From Hymenobacter radiodurans (GTDB lineage Bacteria; Bacteroidota; Bacteroidia; Cytophagales; Hymenobacteraceae), in assembly GCF_004355185.1 (NCBI RefSeq), contig NZ_CP037922.1, forward strand, positions 1 through 64,000: DNA of 64,000 nucleotides, written 5' to 3'. Of the stretch, positions 9,193 to 18,252 are shown one piece after another. The translations under genes and the position numbers were made by a program. Below the pieces are notes generated by a model, which worked only from the letters and a program-made list of their open reading frames with translations, ran no database searches and was not told where the DNA came from. Each line of letters begins with the position of its first letter. Positions within the stretch are counted from its first letter, which is position 1.

Positions 9193-9840
9193 ATGAAGTA
9201 CTGGAAATATTACTTGCTGGCCTTACTGGTTATCCTCATCGATCAAGTCTCGAAATGGGCAGTGCACGCCTACATGGAGCCAGGAATGGCGGGCGAAAAT
9301 CCGCTGCTCGGCGACTGGTTTAAGCTCCATTACACCCTAAATCCGGGCATGGCTTTCGGGGTGGAGCTGCCGGCGCCCTACGGCAAGATCATCCTGACGA
9401 CCTTCCGGCTGGTGGCGGTTACGTTTATTGCCTACCTCATTCGCAAGCACAGTTTCCGGCACACGCATCCCGGCCTATTGGCCTGTGGGGGGCTTATTTT
9501 GGGTGGTGCCATCGGCAACCTGATCGACTCTATGTTCTACGGCGTGATTTACAACAATGCTCCTTTTGAAGCGCCCACGCCCTGGTTGCACGGGCAGGTA
9601 ATCGACATGATTTATCTGGACTTGTACGAAGGATTTTTGCCTATGAGTTGGCCACTAATTGGCGGTTCCCACCTCTCGCTGTGGCCCATCTTCAACATCG
9701 CCGACTCAGCAATCTTTATTGGAGTAGCGCTTATTTTGCTCAATCAAAGCAAGTTTTTCCAGCACGAAGATTCGCCTACGAAAACCGTAGTCCCTCACCG
9801 TGATACTGAGCCAACGTCTACTGAGCATGTTCAACTGTAG
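9193..9840 (+). CDS. lspA: Lipoprotein signal peptidase (signal peptidase II)
   Basis: Inner-membrane aspartyl protease that cleaves signal peptides from lipid-modified prolipoproteins. The start chosen is the ATG at 9193, giving MKYWKYYLLALLVILIDQVSKW, the usual first membrane helix with the conserved D and K; upstream in-frame sequence is not family-like. The two catalytic aspartates appear in GNLIDSMFYG (near residue 111) and FNIADSAIFIG (near residue 171). At 215 residues it is longer than the Escherichia coli enzyme because of the insertion between the catalytic motifs that is common in Bacteroidota. It follows ileS, as it does in many bacteria. Confidence 0.93.
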   Translation: MKYWKYYLLALLVILIDQVSKWAVHAYMEPGMAGENPLLGDWFKLHYTLNPGMAFGVELPAPYGKIILTTFRLVAVTFIAYLIRKHSFRHTHPGLLACGGLILGGAIGNLIDSMFYGVIYNNAPFEAPTPWLHGQVIDMIYLDLYEGFLPMSWPLIGGSHLSLWPIFNIADSAIFIGVALILLNQSKFFQHEDSPTKTVVPHRDTEPTSTEHVQL

Positions 9841-9869
9841 GGCGTAGAGCTTTTTGATCACAACTTGTC

Positions 9870-9967
9870 TGTCATCCTGACGAAGGAAGGACCTTATCAA
9901 TCTAGAAAGACGCTTGAGTTAACGTCTCTTTCTGGTTCGATAAGGTCCTTCCTTCGTCAGGATGACA
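9870..9967. repeat. Perfect palindromic repeat with 29-base arms
   Basis: The arm at 9870-9898, beginning TGTCATCCTGACGAAGGAAG, recurs as its exact reverse complement at 9939-9967, around a 40-base spacer. It lies between lspA and the ABC ATPase gene and looks like a REP-type interspersed element. It may also terminate lspA transcription. Confidence 0.8.
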
Positions 9968-10054
9968 GCCGTTTTTGATAACGACAACCGTTTTTAAGTA
10001 GCTTTGGTGAAGGCTAATTGCTTTCTTATTAAACCTACTTAGCGTATCAACTCC

Positions 10055-11979
10055 GTGCAGCCTCTCCTCACCGTATCCAACCTGACTATTGACTTCACTT
10101 CTCACCGCGGCGACGTGCGGGCGGTGAATGACGTGTCGTTTGAGCTGCGCCGGGGCGAGACGCTGGCTATTGTGGGTGAATCAGGGTCGGGGAAGTCGGT
10201 GACGTCGCTGGCGCTGATGGGGCTGATACAAATGCCCCCGGTCGGGTGACCACTGGCCAGACGCGGTTTCAGTCGGAGGAACTAGGCGAAGTTGACTTGC
10301 TAAAGCTTTCTGATGAGCAGTTGCGGCGGGTGCGGGGCAACGAGATTTCGATGATTTTTCAGGAACCGATGACCTCGCTGAACCCTGTGCACACTTGTGG
10401 TGCCCAAGTGGTAGAAGCGTTGCGTTTGCATACTTCGCTGTCCTCTAAAGAAGCCGAAGCTCGGACTATCGAGCTCTTCGCAACTGCCCAGTTGCCGCGG
10501 CCTGAGAAAATCTTCAAAGCCTATCCGCACGAAATCTCTGGGGGGCAAAAACAGCGGGTGATGATTGCCATGGCTATGGCCTGCAACCCCGCTATCCTTA
10601 TCGCCGACGAGCCCACCACCGCTCTCGATGTGACAGTTCAGGCCCGCATGCTTCAACTCATCGACGACCTGCGGCGCCAGAATAACACGGCCGTTCTCTT
10701 CATTACCCACGACTTGGGAGTGGTTGCTGAAATCGCCGACCGCATCCTGGTGATGTATCGCGGAATGGTAGTAGAGCAGGGCCTCGTGCTCGATATTTTT
10801 ACCAATCCCCAGCACCCCTATACCAAGGGCCTTTTGGCTTGTCGGCCCAAGCTCTCCGTGGGTAAGCAGCGTTTGCCCGTTGTAGCCGATTTTATGACTG
10901 AAGACGCTTCCGGCCAACTAACCGAAATTATCATTCCTCAGCCCGAAGCTCCTAGCCTTGAACCAGATAGAGCCCCGGTGCTGACAGAAAATATACCGGT
11001 CGAAATCCCCAAAATGTTCCACGGGGAACATTTTACGCCAGTTTCTGCCCTAAAATCAACTTCAGAATCTGCTATTTCTGAGCCTAAGTTGGGGGGCAAT
11101 TTGGCCAGTGAAAACGGCTCGAAACTGGCCGAAAAGAATGGCCCGGTTCTGCTTCGGGTGGAAGGCTTGAACGTGCACTTTCCTATCCGCAAAGGCTTGT
11201 TCAATCGAACCAAAGAATACGTGCGAGCCGTGGACGGTGTGAGCTTTGATATCTATCCCGGCGAGACGGTGGGGCTGGTGGGCGAGTCGGGCTGCGGCAA
11301 GACGACGCTGGGTCGAGCCTTGTTGCGCTTAGTGGAACCAACGGCGGGTCGCATTCTGTTCGAAGGCACTGACCTGGCCACGCTGCCAGCGGGCGAGTTG
11401 CGGCGGCGGCGGCGCGAGTTCCAAATGGTGTTTCAGGACCCCTACGCGGCGCTCAACCCGATGATGACGGTAGGCGAGGCTATCATCGAGCCCATGCAGG
11501 TACACGGCGTGGGCGGCACCAAACAACAGCAAAAGGCTAAGGTGATGGAGCTGCTGCGCACCGTAGGGCTGCGCGAAGAACATTACCTGCGCTATCCGCA
11601 CGAGTTTTCGGGTGGGCAGCGCCAGCGCATTTGTATTGCGCGGGCGCTGGCATTGCAGCCCAAGTGCATCATCTGCGATGAGTCGGTGTCGGCGCTGGAT
11701 GTGTCGGTACAGGCGCAAGTGCTGAACTTGCTCAACCAGCTCAAGCGAGACTTTGGCATTACCTATCTCTTCATCACCCACGATTTGTCGGTGGCCCGGT
11801 TCATGTCGGATCGGCTGCTGGTAATGAACAAGGGGCAGATTGTGGAGAGCGGACCCGCAGCTGCTGTTTATGCTAATCCGCAGCACGACTACACCCGCAC
11901 GCTGCTCAGCGCTATTCCCAAGGATGAGCCATCTGATATCCGAGCGGCCCAGGCACGGCGGGCGGCGGAGGTAGCGTAA
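10055..11979 (+). CDS. Oligopeptide/dipeptide-type ABC transporter, fused double ATPase (frame broken near 10239)
   Basis: A protein with two ABC ATPase domains in tandem, equivalent to DppD plus DppF (or OppD/OppF), powering uptake of peptides or similar solutes. It starts at a GTG (10055). Domain 1 has Walker A GESGSGKS, signature SGGQKQRVM and Walker [13 protein letters not shown]. After a linker of about 100 residues, domain 2 has [17 protein letters not shown] and [12 protein letters not shown], each followed by the C-terminal HPYTKGLL or HDYTRTLL element typical of this subfamily. As given, the frame stops at 10247: the run at 10235-10239 has five C. A sixth C restores [11 protein letters not shown] and one continuous protein of about 640 residues. 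Permease and binding-protein genes are not adjacent. Confidence 0.87.
11015..11030. promoter_or_regulatory. parS-like palindrome (one mismatch) inside the ABC ATPase linker
   Basis: TGTTCCACGGGGAACA differs from a consensus parS form (TGTTCCACGTGGAACA) at one central base and is flanked by AAAA and TTTT, extending the dyad. It encodes part of the low-conservation inter-domain linker. ParB binding is uncertain because the central CACGTG is broken. Confidence 0.35.
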
Positions 11980-12542
11980 GGCTCAACTTCTATTCAGTGA
12001 GTCGTTGAATAGGGGGTAATCAAAGAGGCGGTTATGCTGAGCGGAGCGAAGCATCTCGCGTGCTGATGTTGCCAAAGTAACTTCAATCAAAAAAGGCGGT
12101 CATGCTTGATCTGGCGTCCGCCTGTCGAAGCATATCTACCGCTTCGTTGCCAGACCGTTGAGATTAGTATTGCGGTAGAGATGCGTCGACAAGCGGACGC
12201 CAGATCAAGCATGACAGTACCTAACTCATCAAGACTGCCTAGCTTTCTTGTCATTTTCCATCCAGCAACTCGAATCCAGTTGGGGGGCTTTTTTACCCAT
12301 TATTTACCACCAGCAACAACTACATACCCCATCATTATTCGCAGTAAATAGTTCTTTTCCCTAATATTTCGTAGTATCTACTTTGAGGCGTCGAAGCTGT
12401 TGCTTCCACCCAACCTCAACCGCCTTACCGGCGACATCAAATTTTTGCTTAACCCCGGAGAAACGCGCTTGCGTATACTCCAACCTACCTATACTCGGCC
12501 GCCTGCGAAAACGACAACCACTGGGCGGCACCTTCTTTTCGA
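11980..12542. other. Repeat-bearing intergenic region upstream of rnr
   Basis: About 560 bases without a gene. It contains a segment at 12032-12075 beginning TATGCTGAGCGGAGCGAAGC that looks like an interspersed repeat fragment, the large palindrome at 12099-12215, a G6C word followed by a T-run at 12282-12294, and then AT-rich sequence leading to rnr. No convincing small ORF or RNA gene was seen. Confidence 0.6.
12099..12215. repeat. Imperfect palindromic repeat with 44-base arms
   Basis: Arms at 12099-12142 and 12172-12215 are inverted copies with three mismatches and a 29-base spacer. The outer ends read GTCATGCTTGATCTGGCGTC and its complement. It is unrelated in sequence to the palindromes at 5443 and 9870. 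Confidence 0.8.
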
Positions 12543-15056
12543 ATGAAGAAACAAGATGAATCTGCAGCTCCCCGCGCCCCTCGCGCGAAAGCTGCCCGCG
12601 GTGAAAAAGCCGCTGCTGCCCCCGTTACCAAAACGCAAGTGTACCGGGTATTTGCCGACAACCCCGGCAAAGTATTTTCCTACCGTCAACTCTCGCGCCG
12701 CTTGGGCGTGACCACCAAAGAGCAGCGCGAAGAGGTCTTTGATCACCTCAAAGCCCTGCGCAAATCCAATCAGCTTACACTGCTCCAAAACGACGACTAC
12801 CGCCTCACTGATCCAGCCGCGCTACGCATGCAGCCCGACGCCGGCCAGCGCCCTGAGCGCGGCCGTAACAAGGGGGGCAAATCTCGGCCAGATGGCGCTG
12901 CCATTGAGGCTCAGTTTGGGCAGGACCCACTAGTACATCGTCGCCGCGATGCTGGCTTCGACTTCCCTGGCGACGACCGTCAGCGCTTCCGCGAACGGCC
13001 CAGTTCCGGTGGCGACATCATCACCGGTACGGTAGCGCTGGCCACCAATAAGTACGCTTTCGTGGTAAGCGAGGAAAGCGAAAACGACATCCGCGTTTTC
13101 ACCGACCGCCTAAAGTTTGCCATGAACGGCGACACGGTGCGAGTGCGTCTGCGTGGTGAGCGTGATGGCCGCCCGGTGGGCGACGTGTTGGAAGTAGTCA
13201 AGCGGGAGCGGGAAGAAATAGTAGGCCAACTGACGGTGCAGAACGCCGGCTTCGGCTTCGTATCGCCTGACCATCGCAAGATGTACTTCGATGTCTTTGT
13301 GCCCCATGAAGGGCTTAAAGATGCCCGTAGCGGTGAGAAAGTACTCGTGCGCATAACGGAGTGGCCCGAGGACCCCGGACGTCAGCCTGTGGGCGAAATC
13401 GTGCGCTCTTTTGGCCAGGCCGGCGAGAACGAAGCCGAGATCAACGCCATCATGGCGGAGTTCGGGTTGCCGTTTGAGTTTCCCCAGGATGTAGAAGAAG
13501 AGTCGGAAGGCATTTCGGACCGCATTCAGGAAGATGAAATTGCGCGCCGCCGCGACTTCCGCGACATTACCACCTTCACCATCGACCCCGCCGACGCCAA
13601 GGATTTTGACGACGCGCTATCCATCCAAAAGATGGAAAACGGCAACTGGGAAATCGGCGTTCATATTGCCGACGTTACCCACTATGTGCGGCCCGAGTCA
13701 ATGCTGGAGCGGGAAGCTCGCCACCGCGCGACGTCGGTTTACTTAGTTGACCGCGTAATTCCGATGCTGCCCGAGCGCCTGTCGAACGGCTTGTGCTCGT
13801 TGCGGCCTAATGAAGACAAGCTGACCTTCTCAGCCGTGTTTGAGCTCGACGAGAACGGCAAACTCTACGACTCGTGGTTTGGCAAAACCATCATTCACTC
13901 CGACCGTCGCTTTGCTTACGGCGAAGCGCAGGAACGTATTGAAACGGGGGAGGGTGACTTTTCCGAAGAGGTGAATACGCTGAACAATATTGCCAAGAAA
14001 CTCCAGGCCCAACGATTCAAGAAAGGCGCGATTGGCTTCGAAACCCAGGAGGTAAAATTCCAGCTGGATGAGAACGGCAAGCCAGTGGGCGTGTACGTGA
14101 AGGAGCGCCAAGATGCGCACAAGCTCATCGAGGAGTTTATGCTGCTGGCTAACCGCAAAGTGGCCGACTTCGTGTTCCAGAAAAAGAAGACCAAGCCACG
14201 CTTCACAATGGTGTATCGTACCCACGATGCTCCCGATGCCGACCGTCTGCAGAACTTCGCTTTGTTTGCCAAGAAGTTCGGCCACGACCTGAACCTGGAT
14301 AATCCCAAGAAGCTCAGCAACGAACTCAACAGCCTGTCGGAAAACGTAGTGGGCAAGCCCGAGCAGAACGTGATTCAGACGCTGGCTATCCGTACCATGG
14401 CTAAGGCCAAGTACACGACGGAACCGCTGGGTCACTTTGGTCTGGCCTTCGACCACTATTCGCACTTTACCTCGCCCATCCGTCGCTACCCCGATATGAT
14501 GGCGCACCGCCTGCTGGAACACTACCTGCAGGGGGGCAAAAATGTGGAAGCTGAACCCGTGGAAGAAGAGTGCAAGCACTCCTCGGAGCGGGAGAAGCTA
14601 GCCGCCAATGCCGAGCGCGCCAGCATCAAATACAAGCAGGTGGAGTACATGGCGGCCCGCGTAGGCGAGCAGTTCAAAGGCGTCGTATCGGGCCTCACCG
14701 AGTGGGGTATGTACGTGGAAGTGGAGGAGAACAAGTGCGAGGGCATGATCCGAGTGAGCGACATTCCCGGCGACTTCTTCGAACTCGACAAAGACAATTA
14801 CCGCCTCGTCGGGCAGCGCACCAAGCGTATTATTCAGTTCGGCGATGAGCTGCAAGTCATCGTGAAAGCCGCCAACCTGCTTGATCGTACTATCGACTTC
14901 GAACTGGTGGATGAGCGCCCTATGTCGCAGCGCCGAAACGATGCGCCTCGCCGCGAGGAAAGCGGCCGTGGCCGTCGGTCGGAGCGTGGCCCTGAGCGGG
15001 ACCGAGGTGGCAAGAGCAGCGGTGGCCCAGGTGGCGGCGGTAAGCGTCGCCGCTAA
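12543..15056 (+). CDS. rnr: Ribonuclease R
   Basis: An 837-residue 3'-5' exoribonuclease of the RNB family that degrades structured RNA and takes part in mRNA and rRNA quality control. Domains in order: a basic low-complexity start, a winged-helix region (VYRVFADNPGKVFSYRQLSRRLG), cold-shock-like OB domains (ITGTVALATNKYAFVVS), the RNB catalytic domain with the metal-binding TIDPADAKDFDDAL near residue 345, and an S1 RNA-binding domain near residues 700-780 (GVVSGLTEWGMYVEVEENKCEGM). It ends in an Arg/Gly/Ser-rich tail of about 50 residues, usual for RNase R. Two G6C words lie in frame, encoding NKGGKS and LQGGKN. Confidence 0.96.
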   Translation: MKKQDESAAPRAPRAKAARGEKAAAAPVTKTQVYRVFADNPGKVFSYRQLSRRLGVTTKEQREEVFDHLKALRKSNQLTLLQNDDYRLTDPAALRMQPDAGQRPERGRNKGGKSRPDGAAIEAQFGQDPLVHRRRDAGFDFPGDDRQRFRERPSSGGDIITGTVALATNKYAFVVSEESENDIRVFTDRLKFAMNGDTVRVRLRGERDGRPVGDVLEVVKREREEIVGQLTVQNAGFGFVSPDHRKMYFDVFVPHEGLKDARSGEKVLVRITEWPEDPGRQPVGEIVRSFGQAGENEAEINAIMAEFGLPFEFPQDVEEESEGISDRIQEDEIARRRDFRDITTFTIDPADAKDFDDALSIQKMENGNWEIGVHIADVTHYVRPESMLEREARHRATSVYLVDRVIPMLPERLSNGLCSLRPNEDKLTFSAVFELDENGKLYDSWFGKTIIHSDRRFAYGEAQERIETGEGDFSEEVNTLNNIAKKLQAQRFKKGAIGFETQEVKFQLDENGKPVGVYVKERQDAHKLIEEFMLLANRKVADFVFQKKKTKPRFTMVYRTHDAPDADRLQNFALFAKKFGHDLNLDNPKKLSNELNSLSENVVGKPEQNVIQTLAIRTMAKAKYTTEPLGHFGLAFDHYSHFTSPIRRYPDMMAHRLLEHYLQGGKNVEAEPVEEECKHSSEREKLAANAERASIKYKQVEYMAARVGEQFKGVVSGLTEWGMYVEVEENKCEGMIRVSDIPGDFFELDKDNYRLVGQRTKRIIQFGDELQVIVKAANLLDRTIDFELVDERPMSQRRNDAPRREESGRGRRSERGPERDRGGKSSGGPGGGGKRRR

Positions 15057-15077
15057 GTAGTGACCTTTTAAAATAGG

Positions 15078-15117
15078 AAAGCCTGATGGCTGCACGGTGT
15101 GCGGACGTCAGGCTTTT
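15078..15117 (+). terminator. Terminator of rnr
   Basis: AAAGCCTGATG and CGTCAGGCTTTT form a stem around a loop, ending in a T-run. Confidence 0.7.
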
Positions 15118-15175
15118 CTGTTGAGCTAATTTGCCCCCCAGCGTTGCGTCTAATCTACTCCAACGCGTTCCTCCG

Positions 15176-15183
15176 TACCTTTC
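15176..15183 (+). promoter_or_regulatory. -7 box of the polyprenyl synthetase gene
   Basis: TACCTTTC, one base from TAnnTTTG, lies 23 bases before the GTG start at 15207. Confidence 0.5.
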
Positions 15184-15206
15184 CAGCCCCAATTCATCTT
15201 GCCCCT

Positions 15207-16177
15207 GTGAGCCCCACTGATTTCACGCAAAAAATAACTGCCGCCCTGGCTAGTCTTGAGTACGGTCAGCAGCCAGTAGCCCTCTACGAGCCCATTCGCT
15301 ACATTATGGCGCTGGGGGGCAAACGCATCCGCCCTTTGCTTACGCTGATGGGCGCCCATCTCTTCACCGACGAACTAGATCCGGTGCTACGGCCGGCGCT
15401 GGCCACGGAGGTTTTTCACAACTTCACTCTGCTCCACGACGACATCATGGACCAAGCCCCCTTGCGCCGGGGCCAGCCAACAGTGCACGAGAAGTGGAAC
15501 GCCAACGTAGCCATCCTGAGCGGCGACGTGATGCTGGTCCGGGCCTACGAGCTGTTCCTAGACGTACCGCCAGCGCTACTGCCAACGGTGCTGCGCAAGT
15601 TCAGCCAGACGGCTGCCGAGGTATGCGAAGGCCAGCAGTGGGACATGGATTTTGAGACCAATGAGCAGGTTTCCATTGAGCAATACCTGGATATGATTCG
15701 GCTGAAAACGGCCGTGCTGCTGGGCTTCTGTCTGGAACTGGGAGCCCTGCTCGGCGGTGCCTCCACTGCGGATGCCGACCACCTACGCCAGTTCGGAACT
15801 GACGTGGGTATTGCCTTTCAGCTACGCGACGATCTACTCGATGTGTATGGCGACGCAGCCACTTTCGGCAAGCGCGTGGGCGGCGACATCGTGTCGGATA
15901 AGAAAACCTTCCTGTTACTCACGGCCCAAGCCCAAGCAAAAGCCCCCAGCAAACTGTACTAGCGCAGCACCTCGGTCAGCCAGTCGCGGATGTTGCGGCC
16001 AAGGTGCAGGCCATTACGGAAGTGTACGACCAGCTTGGTATTCGCTCCCAAACCGAAGCGCTCATCAACGACTACTTCCAGGATGCTCTGCAGCACCTAG
16101 AGCGTGTAACCGCACCGGCCGAGCGCAAGGCCATTTTGCGGCAGTGGGCATTAGAGCTAATGGCTCGCGAGAGTTAG
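15207..16177 (+). CDS. Polyprenyl diphosphate synthase (frame broken near 15947)
   Basis: Trans-isoprenyl diphosphate synthase that condenses isopentenyl diphosphate onto an allylic primer, producing quinone side chains or precursors. The GTG at 15207 gives SPTDFTQKITAALASLE; an upstream start would run into the promoter. The first Asp-rich motif is LLHDDIMDQAPLRRG (near residue 77) and the second is RDDLLDVYGD (near residue 208); GGKRIRP near residue 37 binds diphosphate. As given, translation stops at 15962, because the run at 15943-15947 has five C. With a sixth C the protein continues APQQTVLAQHLG and ends LRQWALELMARES at 16177, about 323 residues, the normal family length. Confidence 0.9.
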
Positions 16178-16314
16178 TCTCGGTTTCTGGCCAAATTTAG
16201 GCCCGCTGGCAGCATCTTGCGGTTTAAGTTGGGCTTGGTTATTACTGGTGCCGTCAAAGGCGCATAGGAGCCGTAAATGCGGCTTTCTTCTTATTACCTC
16301 TTATTTGTCTCCTG

Positions 16315-16953
16315 ATGCTTAATCTGAATGTGGTGCTCGTGCTCGTTATCCTGACGGGGGGCATTTCCTTATACGCCTGGTCAAACCCAACTCTGCGGGA
16401 AAGCTGGATCATGACGCCCTTTCTGGTGCGCCGCCGCAACGAGTGGTACCGCTTCCTCACGTCCGGCTTCCTGCATGCCGACTGGATGCACCTTATCTTT
16501 AATATGCTGGCCTTTTATTCCTTTGGCGGCCTTATTCAGGATGTCTTCGTGCAGGTGTTTGGCGTAATGGGCGGTATCTGGCGCTTTCTACTGCTGTATC
16601 TGGGGGGCATTATTGTGTCGGACATTCCCACTTATCTACGCCATCGCAACGACCCCAACTACCACAGCCTAGGTGCGTCGGGTGGCGTCGCCTCCGTGAT
16701 TTTTGCCAGTATCCTGTTCCGACCTATTGAGGGAGGGATTTATATCTTCCCTATTCCCTTCGCCATTCCAGGCGTCATCTTCGGAGTGCTATACCTTGCC
16801 TATTCTTATTATCAAGGCCGTAAGCAAGGCGATAATATCAACCACGACGCGCACTTTTATGGCGCCATCTACGGCATAATTCTTACCCTGATACTGGTTC
16901 CTGTTTCCGGCTCTATTTTCTGGAAAGAAATTCAATCATACTTATTTAAGTAG
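16315..16953 (+). CDS. Rhomboid family intramembrane serine protease
   Basis: A 212-residue membrane protease of the rhomboid family. The catalytic serine is in GASGG (residue 122) and the catalytic histidine is in HDAHFYGAIYG (residue 180). The family text HADWMHLIFNMLAFYSFG, near residue 55, lies in the second helix. About six hydrophobic helices are visible. Substrates are unknown. The ATG follows an AT-rich spacer. The gene carries two in-frame copies of the G6C word (LTGGIS and YLGGII). Confidence 0.92.
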   Translation: MLNLNVVLVLVILTGGISLYAWSNPTLRESWIMTPFLVRRRNEWYRFLTSGFLHADWMHLIFNMLAFYSFGGLIQDVFVQVFGVMGGIWRFLLLYLGGIIVSDIPTYLRHRNDPNYHSLGASGGVASVIFASILFRPIEGGIYIFPIPFAIPGVIFGVLYLAYSYYQGRKQGDNINHDAHFYGAIYGIILTLILVPVSGSIFWKEIQSYLFK

Positions 16954-17063
16954 CTGATAATCAATTAATTAAATATTAAAAATAAGCATAATCATATCTA
17001 ATATATCAGCAGGTGCGTAAAGGGCATCATAACAACATTTCTCCCCTTCCAAAGACACCTGCT

Positions 17064-17339
17064 ATGAACAAGCTTCTCACTCTAACGAAACGCCTGCCGG
17101 TTGCGGCCCTATCTCTTTCTCTCACGCTGTCGCTGTTACTCAGCAGCTGCTCCGGTCGCCGTAGCGATGGCACAACTACTATTGCCGGTATTATTTATTT
17201 GGCCTTAGCAGTTCTTGCCGTCATTAGCCTCATTAAGCAGGATTGGCCAATCGGTAAAAAAATCATTTGGGGTCTGGTAATATGGTTCTTCCCTTTCCTT
17301 GGCTCTATTATTTATTTCCTGTTCTCAGGACGTAGATAA
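17064..17339 (+). CDS. Small membrane protein with lipobox and phospholipase D N-terminal-like segment
   Basis: A 91-residue protein starting MNKLLTLTKRLPVAALSL, with a signal-like helix ending LLLSSCSG, a plausible lipobox. Two further hydrophobic segments (IAGIIYLALAVLAVISLI and WGLVIWFFPFLGSIIYFLF) follow, separated by KQDWPIGKKI. The second pair, with WFFPFLGSIIYF, resembles the PLDc_N/cardiolipin synthase N-terminal helical domain that also occurs alone in small proteins. The function is not known. A strong terminator follows. Confidence 0.7.
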   Translation: MNKLLTLTKRLPVAALSLSLTLSLLLSSCSGRRSDGTTTIAGIIYLALAVLAVISLIKQDWPIGKKIIWGLVIWFFPFLGSIIYFLFSGRR

Positions 17340-17355
17340 CTTCCGCTGACATTAT

Positions 17356-17396
17356 GAAAAAGGCCCCGACGTTATCTTACGTCGGGGCCTTTTTGT
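17356..17396 (+). terminator. Rho-independent terminator
   Basis: AAAAAGGCCCCGACG, a short loop and CGTCGGGGCCTTTTT form a near-perfect hairpin with a T-run. It is symmetrical and may also serve the convergent gene ending at 17428. Confidence 0.85.
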
Positions 17397-17427
17397 GTTT
17401 ATTACTTTAGGCAAACTGCTGACTCCG

Positions 17428-18060
17428 CTATTGGCTTTTCAGCAAACGCTGATTTTCCAGTCGGGCTGTATGCTTAATTAAGGTACCCATATTGGCTATT
17501 TCTGTCACGCGCCAGTAGTTGCCCTGGTCTAGCATTCTCAGTTCCAGTACGAGAGTCGTGTCGTACTGTGGTTGCGTTATTTCTAAACCAACTAAGGTCT
17601 GCCCGTCCTGTTGATTCACGTATTTGATTCCTTTGAATGCTGGGTTCGGACCAATAACCCGTCCGGCCAGCCCAAGCACCGATATATTCATTCCACCAAT
17701 CTGTTGCCCTGCTGCGGCCGCTTTTTGCGCCGAGCCTGACTCGATGTACTGTCGTACTTCTTGCTGCGCAGACTTCGCCAGCTGGGGTTTTAGTAGTTGT
17801 AAGGCGCTTTGAATAATATCCCTATTCACGTTTAACCCTTCCAGCGCGGAGCTTTCATCCGCTACCTGATCTACTAGGTTGCGTGCTACCCTATCGATGT
17901 CTACGTAGCGCTCGAAAGTAGCCACATCATGTATGCGGACGGCATTAGCAGCCTGTGCGAGTGAGTACTGCGGACTAGCTGTTACCACCGTGCGATAGTA
18001 CCAGTAACCGCCGACGGCGACAATGCTAATCAGTAATCCGAGCAACAAAGCTTTCTTCAT
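17428..18060 (-). CDS. DUF2939 family protein
   Basis: A 210-residue protein with one N-terminal membrane helix (KKALLLGLLISIVAVGGYWYY) and a periplasmic domain resembling DUF2939: SPQYSLAQAANAVRIHDVATFERYVDID followed by VDQVADE. The function of the family is unknown. The start at 18060 is preferred over longer in-frame readings because a -7 box lies just upstream (18095-18102), and because MKKALLLG is an ordinary signal-anchor start. Confidence 0.8.
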   Translation of the reverse strand: MKKALLLGLLISIVAVGGYWYYRTVVTASPQYSLAQAANAVRIHDVATFERYVDIDRVARNLVDQVADESSALEGLNVNRDIIQSALQLLKPQLAKSAQQEVRQYIESGSAQKAAAAGQQIGGMNISVLGLAGRVIGPNPAFKGIKYVNQQDGQTLVGLEITQPQYDTTLVLELRMLDQGNYWRVTEIANMGTLIKHTARLENQRLLKSQ

Positions 18061-18094
18061 AGAATGTGGTAGAGGGAAATGAGTACACGAAGGG

Positions 18095-18102
18095 CAAAAG
18101 TA
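18095..18102 (-). promoter_or_regulatory. -7 box of the DUF2939 gene
   Basis: On the minus strand the sequence is TACTTTTG, an exact TAnnTTTG match, 34 bases before the ATG at 18060. Confidence 0.6.
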
Positions 18103-18252
18103 CCGCATTCCACTACCAGTCTGTGGCTCGAATGAATGCTGGTATTATAATCCGCTCAACGAATCGGCAACGGATAATCTGTGGTACTTTTTCCGCTGAA
18201 GCTATCCAGTAAAGAGGTGCACGCGTATTCAGAGTTTCGTAAACCGCTGAAA

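Noticed and set aside
10055..10249. A separate 64-residue gene before the ABC ATPase
   Set aside because: It is simply the first part of ATPase domain 1, split off by the one-base loss near 10239.
13830..14579. A 249-residue open frame antisense to rnr
   Set aside because: Same reason; the RNase R catalytic domain is unbroken on the other strand.
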